Shown here in pieces: positions 8,409 to 16,101 of a stretch of 64,000 nucleotides of DNA; positions within the stretch are counted from its first letter, which is position 1, and every line of letters begins with the position of its first letter. The DNA lies in contig NZ_JASITA010000013.1 in assembly GCF_030063415.1 (NCBI RefSeq), positions 129,483 to 193,482 of the forward strand, read 5' to 3'. The notes under the pieces were generated by a model. That model did no database searches. It worked only from the letters and a program-made list of their open reading frames with translations, and was not told the DNA's origin. Position numbers and translations under genes: made by a program. Source of the DNA: Streptomyces sp. H27-C3. Lineage in GTDB: Bacteria; Actinomycetota; Actinomycetes; Streptomycetales; Streptomycetaceae.

Positions 8409-9939
8409 GGTCTACTCCTTCGATGGATGCGATCAGCTCGTGGTCGTGCCAGCCGGCCGGGTGGTCGGCGACGACGCGGCCGTGGAAGAGGACCAGGACC
8501 CGGTCGCAGCGGCGCAGGTCGTCGATCTCGTCGGACACGACGAGGACCGCCGTGCCGTCCTGGCGTGCGCTGTCCATGCGCGCGAGCAGGGATTCCTTGG
8601 ACCGCACGTCGACACCCGCGGTGGGGTTGATGAGGACGAGCAGTCGGGGTTCGGAGGCGAGCGCCCGCGCCATGACGACCTTCTGGGCGTTGCCGCCCGA
8701 CAGGTCGGACACGGGCTGGTCGGGTCCCTCGGCGTGGATGTCGAGGCGGGCGATGAGCTGGGCGGCCTCGGCGCGCTTGCGTTCGGTGGCGACGAGGCCG
8801 TACCGGCCGAGCCGCCCCAGCACGCTCATCGTGGCGTTGTCGCCGATGCTCATGCCGGACACCAGGCCCTGGTCGTGCCGGTCGCGGGGCACGCAGCCCA
8901 CACCGGCCTTCAGCGCCGCGGGTACGTCGCCGAACGGCAGCTTCTTCCCGTCGAGTTCGGCGCTGCCCGCGTCCGGGGCGTACAGCCCGGCGAGGGTCTC
9001 GGCCAGCTCGACCTTGCCGCTGCCGCTGCTGCCGGCGAGTCCGACGACCTCGCCCTCGCGGATGGTCAGGCCGATGTCCCGGTACGCGGCCGAGCCGAGC
9101 CCGGCGACCTTCAGGCGCAGGGGGGCGTCGTCGGGGACACGGGCGCGCGCGGCGCTCTCCTCCGCCGTCACCGCCTCACCCGCCATCGCCTCGACCAGAG
9201 CGGCGCGCGGCAGTTCGGTGACGGGCGCGGTGACGATCCAGCGGGCGTCGCGCAGCACGGTGACGGTCTGGCACACCTCGTACACCTCCTGGAGGTGGTG
9301 CGAGATGAACAGGAACGTCACCCCGGACTCCTGGAGGGCCCGCATCCGCGCGAAGAGCCGCTCGATCTCTTTGTTGTCGAGCTGGGCGGTGGGCTCGTCG
9401 AGGACGATGAAGCGCGCGCCGAAGGACAGGGCGCGGGCGATCTCGACCATCTGCCGGTCCTCGACCTTGAGGTCGGCGGTACGGGCCTCGGGGTCGACCC
9501 GTGCGTCCCAGGTCTCCAGCACCCGCGCGGCCTCGGCGCGCAGCTTCCGCCAGCTGATCAGGCCGCCGCGGCCGGTGGGCTGGCGGTTGATGAAGAGGTT
9601 CTCGGCGACCGTCAGCTCGGGTACGACGGTGGGCTTCTGGAAGACGCAGGCGACCTTGGCGCGCCATGCGTCGCGGTCGGACAGCGCGGGCGCCGCCCCG
9701 CCGTCGAAGAGCACGGTGCCGGCGTCCGGTGCCTGGAGCCCGGTGAGGATGGTGACGAGGGTGGACTTGCCGGCGCCGTTGCGGCCGACCAGGGCGTGGG
9801 ACTCACCGCGCATGACGGTCAGCCGGCCGTCCTGGAGGGCAGTGGTCGGACCGTAGCGCTTGGTGATGCCGGAGGCCTCGACGAGCGGGACCCGGGGTTC
9901 GGCGCCAGGTCCGGTGCGGGGGCTGGTTTCGGTACTCAC
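8401..9939 (-). CDS. Sugar ABC transporter ATPase with two nucleotide-binding domains (RbsA type)
   Basis: A 512-aa fused double ATPase, the length typical of RbsA/XylG. Domain 1 has Walker A GRNGAGKST (near residue 50) and Walker B FIVLDEPTAQLD. Domain 2 has a weakened Walker A (GSSGSGKVE), a proper LSGGNAQKVV signature and LLVLINPTAGVDVRS in place of a canonical Walker B, the asymmetry usual for this family. It energises uptake of the pathway sugar. GTG at 9939 overlaps the binding-protein stop as GTGA; the frame runs further upstream only as antisense reading of the next gene. Confidence 0.9.
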   Translation of the reverse strand: MSTETSPRTGPGAEPRVPLVEASGITKRYGPTTALQDGRLTVMRGESHALVGRNGAGKSTLVTILTGLQAPDAGTVLFDGGAAPALSDRDAWRAKVACVFQKPTVVPELTVAENLFINRQPTGRGGLISWRKLRAEAARVLETWDARVDPEARTADLKVEDRQMVEIARALSFGARFIVLDEPTAQLDNKEIERLFARMRALQESGVTFLFISHHLQEVYEVCQTVTVLRDARWIVTAPVTELPRAALVEAMAGEAVTAEESAARARVPDDAPLRLKVAGLGSAAYRDIGLTIREGEVVGLAGSSGSGKVELAETLAGLYAPDAGSAELDGKKLPFGDVPAALKAGVGCVPRDRHDQGLVSGMSIGDNATMSVLGRLGRYGLVATERKRAEAAQLIARLDIHAEGPDQPVSDLSGGNAQKVVMARALASEPRLLVLINPTAGVDVRSKESLLARMDSARQDGTAVLVVSDEIDDLRRCDRVLVLFHGRVVADHPAGWHDHELIASIEGVDRG

Positions 9940-11000
9940 TTGACCGTGTTGCCCCACAGCTCGGGGTCGTCCACGTTCTCCTTGGTGACCAGTGGCGCAG
10001 GCAACTGGTCCTCCAGCATCCCGTTGGGGTGCTTGACGATCACGGAGTCGTGGTCGGTCGGGCCCGGCTTGAAGGTCTTCCCCTCCATCGCCGCCCTGAT
10101 GTAGTGCATGCCGTACTTCGCGTAGGTGTCGGCGGGCTGCGAGATCGTCGCGTCGATCTCGCCCTTGCGGATCGCGTCGAACTCCTGCGGGATGCCGTCG
10201 TTGGAGACGATCGCGATATGACCCGGCGTGCCGGCCTTCTTGAGCAGGTTCTTGCTCTTGAGCGTCTGGAGGGTCGGCGCGAGGTACACCCCGCCGGCCT
10301 GCAGGTAGATGCCCTTGATGTCCGGGTTCGCGTTCAGCAGGGTGTCGAGCTTTGACGCCGCCGCGTCGGACTCCCACTTGGCCGGGATCTCCAGGACCTT
10401 CAGCTTGGGGTGGTTCTTCTTGACGCACTCGCGGAACGCCTCGGAGCGCTCCCGTCCATTGACCGAGGCCAGGTCACCCATGATCTGGACGACCTTGCCG
10501 CTCTTGACGGTCTTGCCGAGGAACTCGCAGGCCTTCTCGCCGTACGAGACGTTGTTGGCCCGCACGATCATCGCGACCTTGCCCTTTTCGGGGGCCACGT
10601 CGACGGCGATGACGGGGACGCCCTTGCGCTCGGCCTGGTCGAGCCCGGCGGATATCGCGGCGCTGTCGAGCGGAGCGACGACGAGCCCCTTCACGCCCTG
10701 GTTGAGCTGATTGTTGATGTCGGTGATCTGCTGGGCCGGGTCGCTGTTGGAGTTGACGGTCTTGAGCGCGTCGACGTCCTCGGACTTGGCCATCTTGGGC
10801 ACATAGTCGTTGTACGACTGCCAGAACGGCGAGGTCAGCAGGGGCAGGATCACGCCCACCTTGCCGCTGCCGTCGCCCTTGGCGGTGTCCGCCTGCGTGT
10901 CCTTGGTGCTGCCGCACGCGGCGAGCACGAGCGAGGCGCAGGCCGCCAGGGCCACCGTGCGTGCCGCTCTTGTCCTGTTCCCCACTGTCCTGCCAGTCAT
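9936..11000 (-). CDS. Sugar-binding lipoprotein of the ABC importer
   Basis: A 354-aa substrate-binding protein of the Peripla_BP_4 (ribose/rhamnose) family. The N-terminus RTRAARTVALAACASLVLAAC is a lipoprotein signal with lipobox LAAC, so the mature protein is anchored on the outer face of the membrane. I chose ATG at 11000 because AGGAG sits seven bases upstream; an ATG at 11015 lacks such a site. Segments VIAVDVAPEKG and GIYLQAGG are family-like. First gene of the operon, so it captures the inducing sugar. RhaS- or fucose-type ligand is inferred from the pathway genes downstream. Confidence 0.9.
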   Translation of the reverse strand: MTGRTVGNRTRAARTVALAACASLVLAACGSTKDTQADTAKGDGSGKVGVILPLLTSPFWQSYNDYVPKMAKSEDVDALKTVNSNSDPAQQITDINNQLNQGVKGLVVAPLDSAAISAGLDQAERKGVPVIAVDVAPEKGKVAMIVRANNVSYGEKACEFLGKTVKSGKVVQIMGDLASVNGRERSEAFRECVKKNHPKLKVLEIPAKWESDAAASKLDTLLNANPDIKGIYLQAGGVYLAPTLQTLKSKNLLKKAGTPGHIAIVSNDGIPQEFDAIRKGEIDATISQPADTYAKYGMHYIRAAMEGKTFKPGPTDHDSVIVKHPNGMLEDQLPAPLVTKENVDDPELWGNTVK

Positions 11001-11066
11001 CAGACGGCTCCTCATCGAAGGAAAGCGTTGGGTGCGCGACCAGGTCCCGAATCGGGCCGCGCCGAA

Positions 11067-11094
11067 TATTTATCAGACCTTTCACCCCCTCCAA
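11067..11094 (-). promoter_or_regulatory. Candidate operon promoter with GGTCTGAT half-site
   Basis: On the minus strand TTGGAG (11094-11089) is followed after 16 bases by TAAATA (11072-11067), an acceptable vegetative promoter. GGTCTGAT (11079-11072) lies between them. The same GGTCYGAT word occurs in the other orientation before the divergent regulator gene, which suggests a shared operator. Inferred by eye only. Confidence 0.35.
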
Positions 11095-11132
11095 CACCCC
11101 TCAGGGCCCATTTTCACGAGAAAACCGGGCTA

Positions 11133-11160
11133 TTGGTCCGATGACTTGCGTGGTTAGACT
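11133..11160 (+). promoter_or_regulatory. Candidate promoter/operator of the GntR gene
   Basis: TTGGTC (11133-11138) and TAGACT (11155-11160) are separated by 16 bases, and GGTCCGAT (11135-11142) overlaps the -35 box. It contains the short inverted pair GTC-CGAT-GAC. FadR-subfamily repressors bind short GT..AC dyads, so this is a plausible autoregulatory operator. Confidence 0.35.
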
Positions 11161-11191
11161 GCCGCGACACCGAACGTCGGGAGGAGCAGAA

Positions 11192-11899
11192 GTGAGCATC
11201 ACGGAGGACGTAACGCCCGAAAAGGGATCGGTGACGCAGCGTGCCATCGAACAGATCAAGACAATGATCGGCGAGGGCCTTCTCGTACCGGGCCAACGTC
11301 TGCCCACCGAGCGGGACTTCGCGGCGAAGCTGGGCATATCCCGCGGCTCGATGCGCGAGGCCGTCCGCGCGCTGACCACGCTCGGGGTACTGGAGGCACG
11401 GCACGGCTCGGGCATCTACGTCACGCAGCTGGAGGCCGTGGACCTGCTGGAGACCTTCGGAATCGTCGCGGAGATCTCCCCCAAGCCCCGGCTCGCTGAG
11501 CTCCTGGAGGTCCGCAGGATCCTGGAGTCCAGCGCGACCGCGCTCGCCGCGGCCCGGATCACCGACGCGGACCTGGCCGAGGTCGAAAAGCAGCTGGCAG
11601 CCATGAACGCCACCGAGGAGGCCGAGGAGTTCCTCGCCGCCGACATGGCCTTCCACCGCGCGATCGCCCGCGCGGCCGGCAACGACGCTCTGGCGGCGAT
11701 CATCGACGGGCTCTCCTCACGCACGTTCCGCGCACGGGTACGCCGGGGCCACCAGGAGGTGGGAGCCTTCGGCCGGACCCGCGAGGAGCACCGAAGGATC
11801 TTCCGCGCCCTGGCGGCCCGCGACCCGGAGGCGGCGCGAGTGGCTGCGGCGGCTCACGTGGGCGCGGTGGAGGAGTGGCTGCGGGAGCAGCTCGACTGA
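11192..11899 (+). CDS. FadR-type GntR transcriptional regulator
   Basis: A 235-aa protein with an N-terminal winged helix (about 15-75; PTERDFAAKLGISRGSMREAV and EARHGSGIYV) and a C-terminal all-helical FCD domain containing the metal-binding Asp/His positions (ADMAFHRAIARAAGN, later HVGAVEEWL). This is the FadR/DgoR subfamily that typically represses sugar-acid operons and is released by a pathway intermediate. GTG at 11192 has GGAGGAG seven bases upstream. It is divergent from the catabolic operon across a 191-bp gap that holds the candidate operators, so it most likely controls both. Effector is not determinable from sequence. Confidence 0.9.
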   Translation: MSITEDVTPEKGSVTQRAIEQIKTMIGEGLLVPGQRLPTERDFAAKLGISRGSMREAVRALTTLGVLEARHGSGIYVTQLEAVDLLETFGIVAEISPKPRLAELLEVRRILESSATALAAARITDADLAEVEKQLAAMNATEEAEEFLAADMAFHRAIARAAGNDALAAIIDGLSSRTFRARVRRGHQEVGAFGRTREEHRRIFRALAARDPEAARVAAAAHVGAVEEWLREQLD

Positions 11900-11987
11900 G
11901 GGGGCATGGCCCGCCGGGGTGACGGCCGCGAACCGAACCCCCGCCGGGACCGAATCGCGACCGAACGCGCTCCCCGGACATGACAAA

Positions 11988-12009
11988 AGGCCCCCTCCAG
12001 TGGGAGCCT
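11988..12009 (+). terminator. Weak hairpin after the GntR gene
   Basis: AGGCCCCC and GGGAGCCT pair with one mismatch around a six-base loop. A run of A precedes it but there is no T tract, so it is a weak factor-independent terminator at best. Confidence 0.35.
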
Positions 12010-12053
12010 CGATGGTTCCGCAGCTTGAAACGTTCCTGCATGCAAGCCGCACC

Positions 12054-12079
12054 GTGGGGCGGGTGGGACTCGAACCCAC
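12054..12079 (-). repeat. 26-bp tRNA-Met 3'-end remnant (left att site of island 1)
   Basis: These 26 bases are identical to 57462-57487, the acceptor and T-arm of tRNA-Met on the minus strand. Beyond 12079 the match stops and no D-arm or anticodon arm follows, so it is not a tRNA gene. ACGTTCCTGCA, 14 bases to the left, resembles ACGTTTCYGCA found beside the two other copies. It marks the outer boundary between backbone and accessory DNA. Confidence 0.75.
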
Positions 12080-12106
12080 AGCACCCGCAGGCCGCAGATC
12101 GCCCTT

Positions 12107-12255
12107 GCACACCAGCAGATCGCCGCCCCGCCGGAACCTCCCGCGAATCCACCACCAAGGTCCTGCGCGAGTACGGCGGCCAAGGTCTGATCCGACTCGT
12201 CAGAGGCCGCATCACCGTCCTCGACACCGATCGGCTGAAGGACCAGGCGGGCTGA
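12107..12255 (+). pseudogene. 5'-truncated Crp/Fnr-family regulator remnant
   Basis: The frame ending at the TGA at 12253-12255 encodes AGTSRESTTKVLREYGGQGL followed by an RLVRGRITVLD strand. This is the recognition helix and wing of a Crp-type HTH. Everything upstream (the cNMP-binding domain and first HTH helix) is missing; the frame runs instead into the att remnant at 12054-12079. The gene was therefore cut by the recombination that created the left island end. Family is clear from the HTH; original function is unknown, though it may once have controlled the redox cluster that follows. Confidence 0.6.
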
Positions 12256-12342
12256 CGTCACCGAATCGTAAGAACACAACCGTCCCATCCACGGAGCCGA
12301 CCGATCTACATTCAGGGCCGACACCGAACATCAGGAGCAGAC

Positions 12343-12924
12343 ATGCGTGCCCGCCCGTTCCTCCCCGCGGTCCTAGCCGCGGGAATTCTCACCCTGACCG
12401 GCTGCGGCTCCGGCGGCGGGGCCACCTCGCCCGATGATGCGGGCACGGCCGGCGCCACCACGGCCACGGCCCCCGCCTCCGCTCCCGCCTCGGCAGGCAG
12501 CGGTTCTTCCAGGGCAGTTCCCGAGGCGCTGCGCTTCACCGGGACCACCCTCGACGGGAAGCCGTTCGACGGCGCGACGCTGGCCGGTAAGCCCGCGGTG
12601 TTGTGGTTCTGGGCTCCGTGGTGCCCCAAGTGCAAGGCCCAAGGGCCGGAGACGGCGAAAGTCGCGGCCGAGTTCAAGGGGAAGGCGAACGTCATCGGGG
12701 TGGCCGGTCTTGACCAGCCGGAAGCCATGAAGAGGTTCGTCTCCTCCACCAAGATCGACGGCTTCCCGAATCTGTCCGACGAGCCGGGCACCATCTGGAA
12801 GAAGTTCGAGATCACCGAGCAGAGCACGTACGTCGTGCTCGACAAGGACGGGGAGACCGTCTTCACCGGTGTGCTGCCGGGCGGCAGGGGGCTCTCCGAC
12901 AAGCTCGACGGACTCGTCGGCTGA
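12343..12924 (+). CDS. TlpA/ResA-like thioredoxin-fold lipoprotein
   Basis: A 193-aa lipoprotein: signal peptide with lipobox LTGC (Cys21), a Gly/Ala/Ser/Thr linker to about residue 60, then a thioredoxin-like domain with active site WCPKC (Cys94, Cys97) in FWAPWCPKCKAQGPE. Such proteins reduce disulfides or hold persulfides on the outer face of the membrane and get electrons from CcdA, encoded three bases downstream. GGAGCAG precedes the ATG. The first gene of a seven-gene plus-strand cluster. Cytochrome c maturation is one classical role, but no cytochrome genes are near, so sulfur-compound redox is the better reading. Confidence 0.9.
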   Translation: MRARPFLPAVLAAGILTLTGCGSGGGATSPDDAGTAGATTATAPASAPASAGSGSSRAVPEALRFTGTTLDGKPFDGATLAGKPAVLWFWAPWCPKCKAQGPETAKVAAEFKGKANVIGVAGLDQPEAMKRFVSSTKIDGFPNLSDEPGTIWKKFEITEQSTYVVLDKDGETVFTGVLPGGRGLSDKLDGLVG

Positions 12925-12927
12925 CCG

Positions 12928-13779
12928 GTGTCCGACCTCCCGCTCGCCCTGGCGCTGACCGCGGGCATGCTCGCCGCCGTCAACCCGTGCGGCTTCGCAC
13001 TGCTCCCCGCGTACTTGTCGCTGCTCGTCATCGGCGACGACTCACCCAGCAGGGCCTCGGCCGTCGGCCGCGCCCTGACGGCAACCGCCGCCATGACCGC
13101 CGGATTCGCCGGCGTCTTCGCTCTCTTCGGCCTCGCCATCGCCCCGGTCGCCGGCCAGATCCAGCAGCATCTGCCCTGGTTCACCATCGTGTTCGGGCTG
13201 CTGCTGGTCCTCGTCGGAGGCTGGCTGCTGGCCGGACGCACCCTGCCCCCGCTCCTGCCACGACTCCGCCGTGCCCCCCGTGTCACCCGGTCCCTGACCT
13301 CCATGGCCCTGTTCGGCGGCGCTTACGCCATCGCCTCCCTGGGTTGCACCATCGCCCCCTTCCTCGCCATCGTCGTCTCCGCCTTCCGCGGCGGTTCGAC
13401 GGCCGAGGGCATCGTGCTGTTCACGGCGTATGCGGCCGGGATGGGCGTCATCGTCGGCGCGGCCGCGCTCTCCGTGGCCCTGACCCGTACCGCCCGAGTG
13501 TCAGGCATCCGGCGGCTGGGAGCCTTCGCCTCACGGCTGGGAGGCTCCCTGCTACTCCTGGCCGGGGCCTATGTGGCGTACTACGGCTGGTACGAGATCC
13601 GCCTCCTGCGGGGCGGCCCGGACACCGACCCGGTGATCGACGCGGCGGGCGCGGTGCAGCGGTGGTTGGCGGACACCTTGACCTGGATCGGCGTCCCCGT
13701 CGTGGCCGCGGCCCTCGCCCTACTGATCGCCGGCGGGCTGATACGCCGACGCCGCGGCCGAGGACGCACTCACCCCTGA
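12928..13779 (+). CDS. ccdA: CcdA/DsbD-type transmembrane thiol-electron transporter
   Basis: A 283-aa membrane protein with six or more hydrophobic segments. The paired membrane cysteines of CcdA are present: NPCGFALLPAYL (Cys21) and LGCTIAPFLAIV (about residue 140), plus the PCGFALLP family signature. It carries electrons from cytoplasmic thioredoxin to exported thiol proteins, here the lipoprotein encoded three bases upstream. GTG at 12928 is the only start close to the preceding stop. A C-terminal extension with one more membrane helix and an Arg-rich cytoplasmic tail lengthens it beyond a minimal CcdA (about 220-240 aa). Confidence 0.9.
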   Translation: MSDLPLALALTAGMLAAVNPCGFALLPAYLSLLVIGDDSPSRASAVGRALTATAAMTAGFAGVFALFGLAIAPVAGQIQQHLPWFTIVFGLLLVLVGGWLLAGRTLPPLLPRLRRAPRVTRSLTSMALFGGAYAIASLGCTIAPFLAIVVSAFRGGSTAEGIVLFTAYAAGMGVIVGAAALSVALTRTARVSGIRRLGAFASRLGGSLLLLAGAYVAYYGWYEIRLLRGGPDTDPVIDAAGAVQRWLADTLTWIGVPVVAAALALLIAGGLIRRRRGRGRTHP

Positions 13780-13958
13780 AGCACCGCCGTCCACTCCCCA
13801 AGAGCGGGACCCTGTAGTGGCGGCCGTGGGGCGCCTGGGCCAAGGCGTTCCTTTCTCGTAAGGGCTGTCCGGCTTGCGGGGTACGCGTCGGCGTGAGTCG
13901 ATGGACGTGCGGCTTCGGACGATCCCCGTCCGCGGTCCAAGGTCAAAGGTCGCCAAAC

Positions 13959-14513
13959 ATGGACGTGCCCAACGGGTCCCCAACACGTCGCGCGGAGGAG
14001 CCTCTGGGCTCTTCTCGGTTGTCCCGTCTGCTGCTGGCAGTCTGCCGCGTCGTGGTCGGCCTGCTGTGGATTCAGAATCTCTCGTGGAAGCATCCTCCGG
14101 CCTTCGGCAAGGACTCAGGCCCACCGCGGGACCTCTACCGCTGGACGCTGAACGGGGTCGAGCACGAGGTTTTCGCTCCGTGGGCGTGGTTGGTCGAGCA
14201 TGTGATCATTCCGAATTTCGCGGTGTTCGCCTGGGGCGCCTTCGCCGTGGAGGCTTGCCTGGGCGCGTTCCTGCTGGTGGGCCTGGCAACCCGGTTCTGG
14301 GCACTCGTGGGGCTGGTGCAGACGACCGCGATCACTTTCTCGGTCTTGAACACCCCACACGAGTGGTTCTGGTCGTACTTCCTCATGTACGTCGCGCATC
14401 TGGCGCTCCTGGCCACCGCTGCGGGCCGTGCCTATGGAGTGGACGGTGCGCTGCGCCCCGCCTGGCGGCAGCGCCGCGGCCTGCTGTCACGGCTTCTACT
14501 GGTCGCGTCATAA
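13959..14513 (+). CDS. DoxX/DoxD-like membrane protein (thiosulfate:quinone oxidoreductase small-subunit type)
   Basis: A 184-aa protein with four hydrophobic segments (VCRVVVGLLWIQNLSW, AVFAWGAFAVEACLGAFLLV, ALVGLVQTTAITFSV, YFLMYVAHLALLATAAG). The pattern, the early WxxNLSWKHPP motif and the EWFWSY loop recall DoxD/DoxX proteins, some of which are subunits of membrane thiosulfate:quinone oxidoreductase. ATG at 13959 has AAAGG nine bases upstream; a GTG at 13893 is less well placed. A 180-bp gap after ccdA may carry a separate promoter. DoxX-fold proteins have diverse roles, so the thiosulfate link is an inference supported by the redox neighbours. Confidence 0.75.
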   Translation: MDVPNGSPTRRAEEPLGSSRLSRLLLAVCRVVVGLLWIQNLSWKHPPAFGKDSGPPRDLYRWTLNGVEHEVFAPWAWLVEHVIIPNFAVFAWGAFAVEACLGAFLLVGLATRFWALVGLVQTTAITFSVLNTPHEWFWSYFLMYVAHLALLATAAGRAYGVDGALRPAWRQRRGLLSRLLLVAS

Positions 14514-14534
14514 CGGTGGCGAAGGAGGCATCGG

Positions 14535-14942
14535 GTGAAGGCACCACGGACTGCGATCGCCAAGGCCGCTACGGGCCTGGGGCTGGGAGCTGCGGCAAGC
14601 GTCGTAGTGGGGATCTCGGACGCGCCCCCGTGGCGGATCGTCACGCTCGGCGGCACGGGAATGCTGGTCCTGCTCATCCTGGCGTGCCTGACGGTCGCCG
14701 CGGGGCTCTCCGGGGTGCAGGCCCTGATCGTCCTGGCCGGGACCGGGTTTCTCGCCGCTACCGCCCTGCAGCTGGTCCAGATCGGGTGGACGGATGCGAA
14801 CCTGCTCGGCGGTGACGGCTCCACCGTGGCCCTGCTCCTTGCGTTCGCAGTCGGTTTGCTGGCCCTCGGCCTTGCCCCGGCGGCTCACAGCAATGCCCCG
14901 GATCCGTCCCCATCCTCCTCAGGAAGGCCCGACTCCCCATGA
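14535..14942 (+). CDS. Small integral membrane protein of unknown function
   Basis: A 135-aa protein with four hydrophobic stretches (GLGLGAAASVVVGI, GGTGMLVLLILACLTVAAGL, ALIVLAGTGFLAATALQL, TVALLLAFAVGLLALGLA) and a short Pro/Ser-rich tail. GTG at 14535 lies just after GAAGGAGG, and the stop overlaps the next start as ATGA, so it belongs to the cluster. I do not recognise the family. Position between a DoxD-like protein and a flavoprotein suggests a membrane partner of the redox system. Confidence 0.8.
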   Translation: MKAPRTAIAKAATGLGLGAAASVVVGISDAPPWRIVTLGGTGMLVLLILACLTVAAGLSGVQALIVLAGTGFLAATALQLVQIGWTDANLLGGDGSTVALLLAFAVGLLALGLAPAAHSNAPDPSPSSSGRPDSP

Positions 14943-16063
14943 ATATGGACAGCACGCTGAAGCCGGTCCTGGCCACTGCCGCGGAGCACGCCCCCGCAGT
15001 GGACGCGGCCGGCCGGTTCCCCAGCGAAGCGGTTTCCGCTCTGGGCACGTCCGGCCTGATGGGCCTGCCCCTGCCTGAGCAGGTGGGCGGGCTCGGCGCA
15101 GGCCCGCCGGAGTTCGCCCACGTCACGGCCGAACTGGCGGAAGTCTGCGGTTCGACCGCCATGATCTATCTGATGCACATCTGCGGTGCCATGACGGTGC
15201 TGGCCTCACCACCGCCCGGAATCCCGTCCCTCCCGCCCGAAATGGCCACCGGCCGGACACTGGCCACCCTGGCGTTCAGTGAGCCCGGTTCCCGCTCGCA
15301 CTTCTGGGCACCGATCACCCAGGCCAAGCGCAACGGCGACGACGACGTGCGGTTCACCGCGGACAAGGGCTGGGTAACCTCCGCCGGCCATGCGGGGCTG
15401 TACGTCACCTCCGTACTCTCGGCCGACGAGCCGGGCACCGTCGACCTCTACGCCGTCCAGGCGGGCCGGCTGGGCGTGAGCGTCACCGGCTCGTTCCGAG
15501 GCCTTGGGCTGCGAGGCAACGCCTCCTCGCCGATGTGCTTCGACGTTACGGCTGCGGACACCACGCGTCTGGGGCCGGCCGGCGCGGGGTTCGCACTGAT
15601 GACTGAGACGGTAATGCCCTGGTTCAACCTGGGAAACGCGGCCGTCTCCCTGGGCCTGGCCCGATCCGCCCTGAAGGCCGCCGTGCGGCACACCAGCAGC
15701 GCCAGACTTGAGCACACCGGCCAGACACTGGCCGAATTGCCCACCATTCGCGCCCGGCTGGCCCGCACCTCGCTGCAGCTCGAAGCCGCAACCGCCTATC
15801 TCCACCAGGCGGCGGCGAGCATCGCCGCACCCGACGAGGACACCCCGCTGTACGTCCTCGGGGTCAAGGCGCTGGCCAACGACACCGCCCTGACCGTCAC
15901 GGACGACGCCATGCGGGTGTGCGGCGGCGCGGCATTCTCCCAGCACCTGGGCATCGAGCGGTCTTTCCGGGACGCCCGCGCCGGCCATGTCATGGCCCCC
16001 ACGGCGGACGTTCTCTACGACTTCTACGGCAAGGCCATCACCGGCCAGCCGGTATTCGGCTGA
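14939..16063 (+). CDS. Acyl-CoA-dehydrogenase-fold flavoprotein
   Basis: A 374-aa protein with the three-domain acyl-CoA dehydrogenase fold: helical N-terminus, beta domain (TLATLAFSEPGSRSHFWAP and GWVTSAGHAGLYVTSV) and C-terminal helices with the FAD/partner-binding region (DDAMRVCGGAAFSQHLGIERSFRDARAG). The usual catalytic Glu near the C-terminus is not obvious. It resembles the branch that also holds flavin monooxygenases acting on sulfur compounds (DszC, SfnB). There is no acyl-CoA metabolism nearby; the neighbours are thiol-redox and radical SAM genes, so a role in sulfur-compound oxidation or a biosynthetic desaturation is more likely than fatty-acid breakdown. Start overlaps the previous stop. 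Confidence 0.85.
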   Translation: MNMDSTLKPVLATAAEHAPAVDAAGRFPSEAVSALGTSGLMGLPLPEQVGGLGAGPPEFAHVTAELAEVCGSTAMIYLMHICGAMTVLASPPPGIPSLPPEMATGRTLATLAFSEPGSRSHFWAPITQAKRNGDDDVRFTADKGWVTSAGHAGLYVTSVLSADEPGTVDLYAVQAGRLGVSVTGSFRGLGLRGNASSPMCFDVTAADTTRLGPAGAGFALMTETVMPWFNLGNAAVSLGLARSALKAAVRHTSSARLEHTGQTLAELPTIRARLARTSLQLEAATAYLHQAAASIAAPDEDTPLYVLGVKALANDTALTVTDDAMRVCGGAAFSQHLGIERSFRDARAGHVMAPTADVLYDFYGKAITGQPVFG

Positions 16064-16101
16064 CGCCCAGGAATCTAGACCCGCCCGAAGAGGAGACAGC
16101 C

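Noticed and set aside
12054..12143. Complete tRNA gene at the left island end
   Set aside because: Only acceptor and T-arm are present. CCGCCCC recurs to the right, but no D-arm or anticodon arm can be folded between.
14939..16063. Fatty-acid beta-oxidation acyl-CoA dehydrogenase
   Set aside because: No other acyl-CoA genes nearby, and the usual catalytic Glu cannot be identified.
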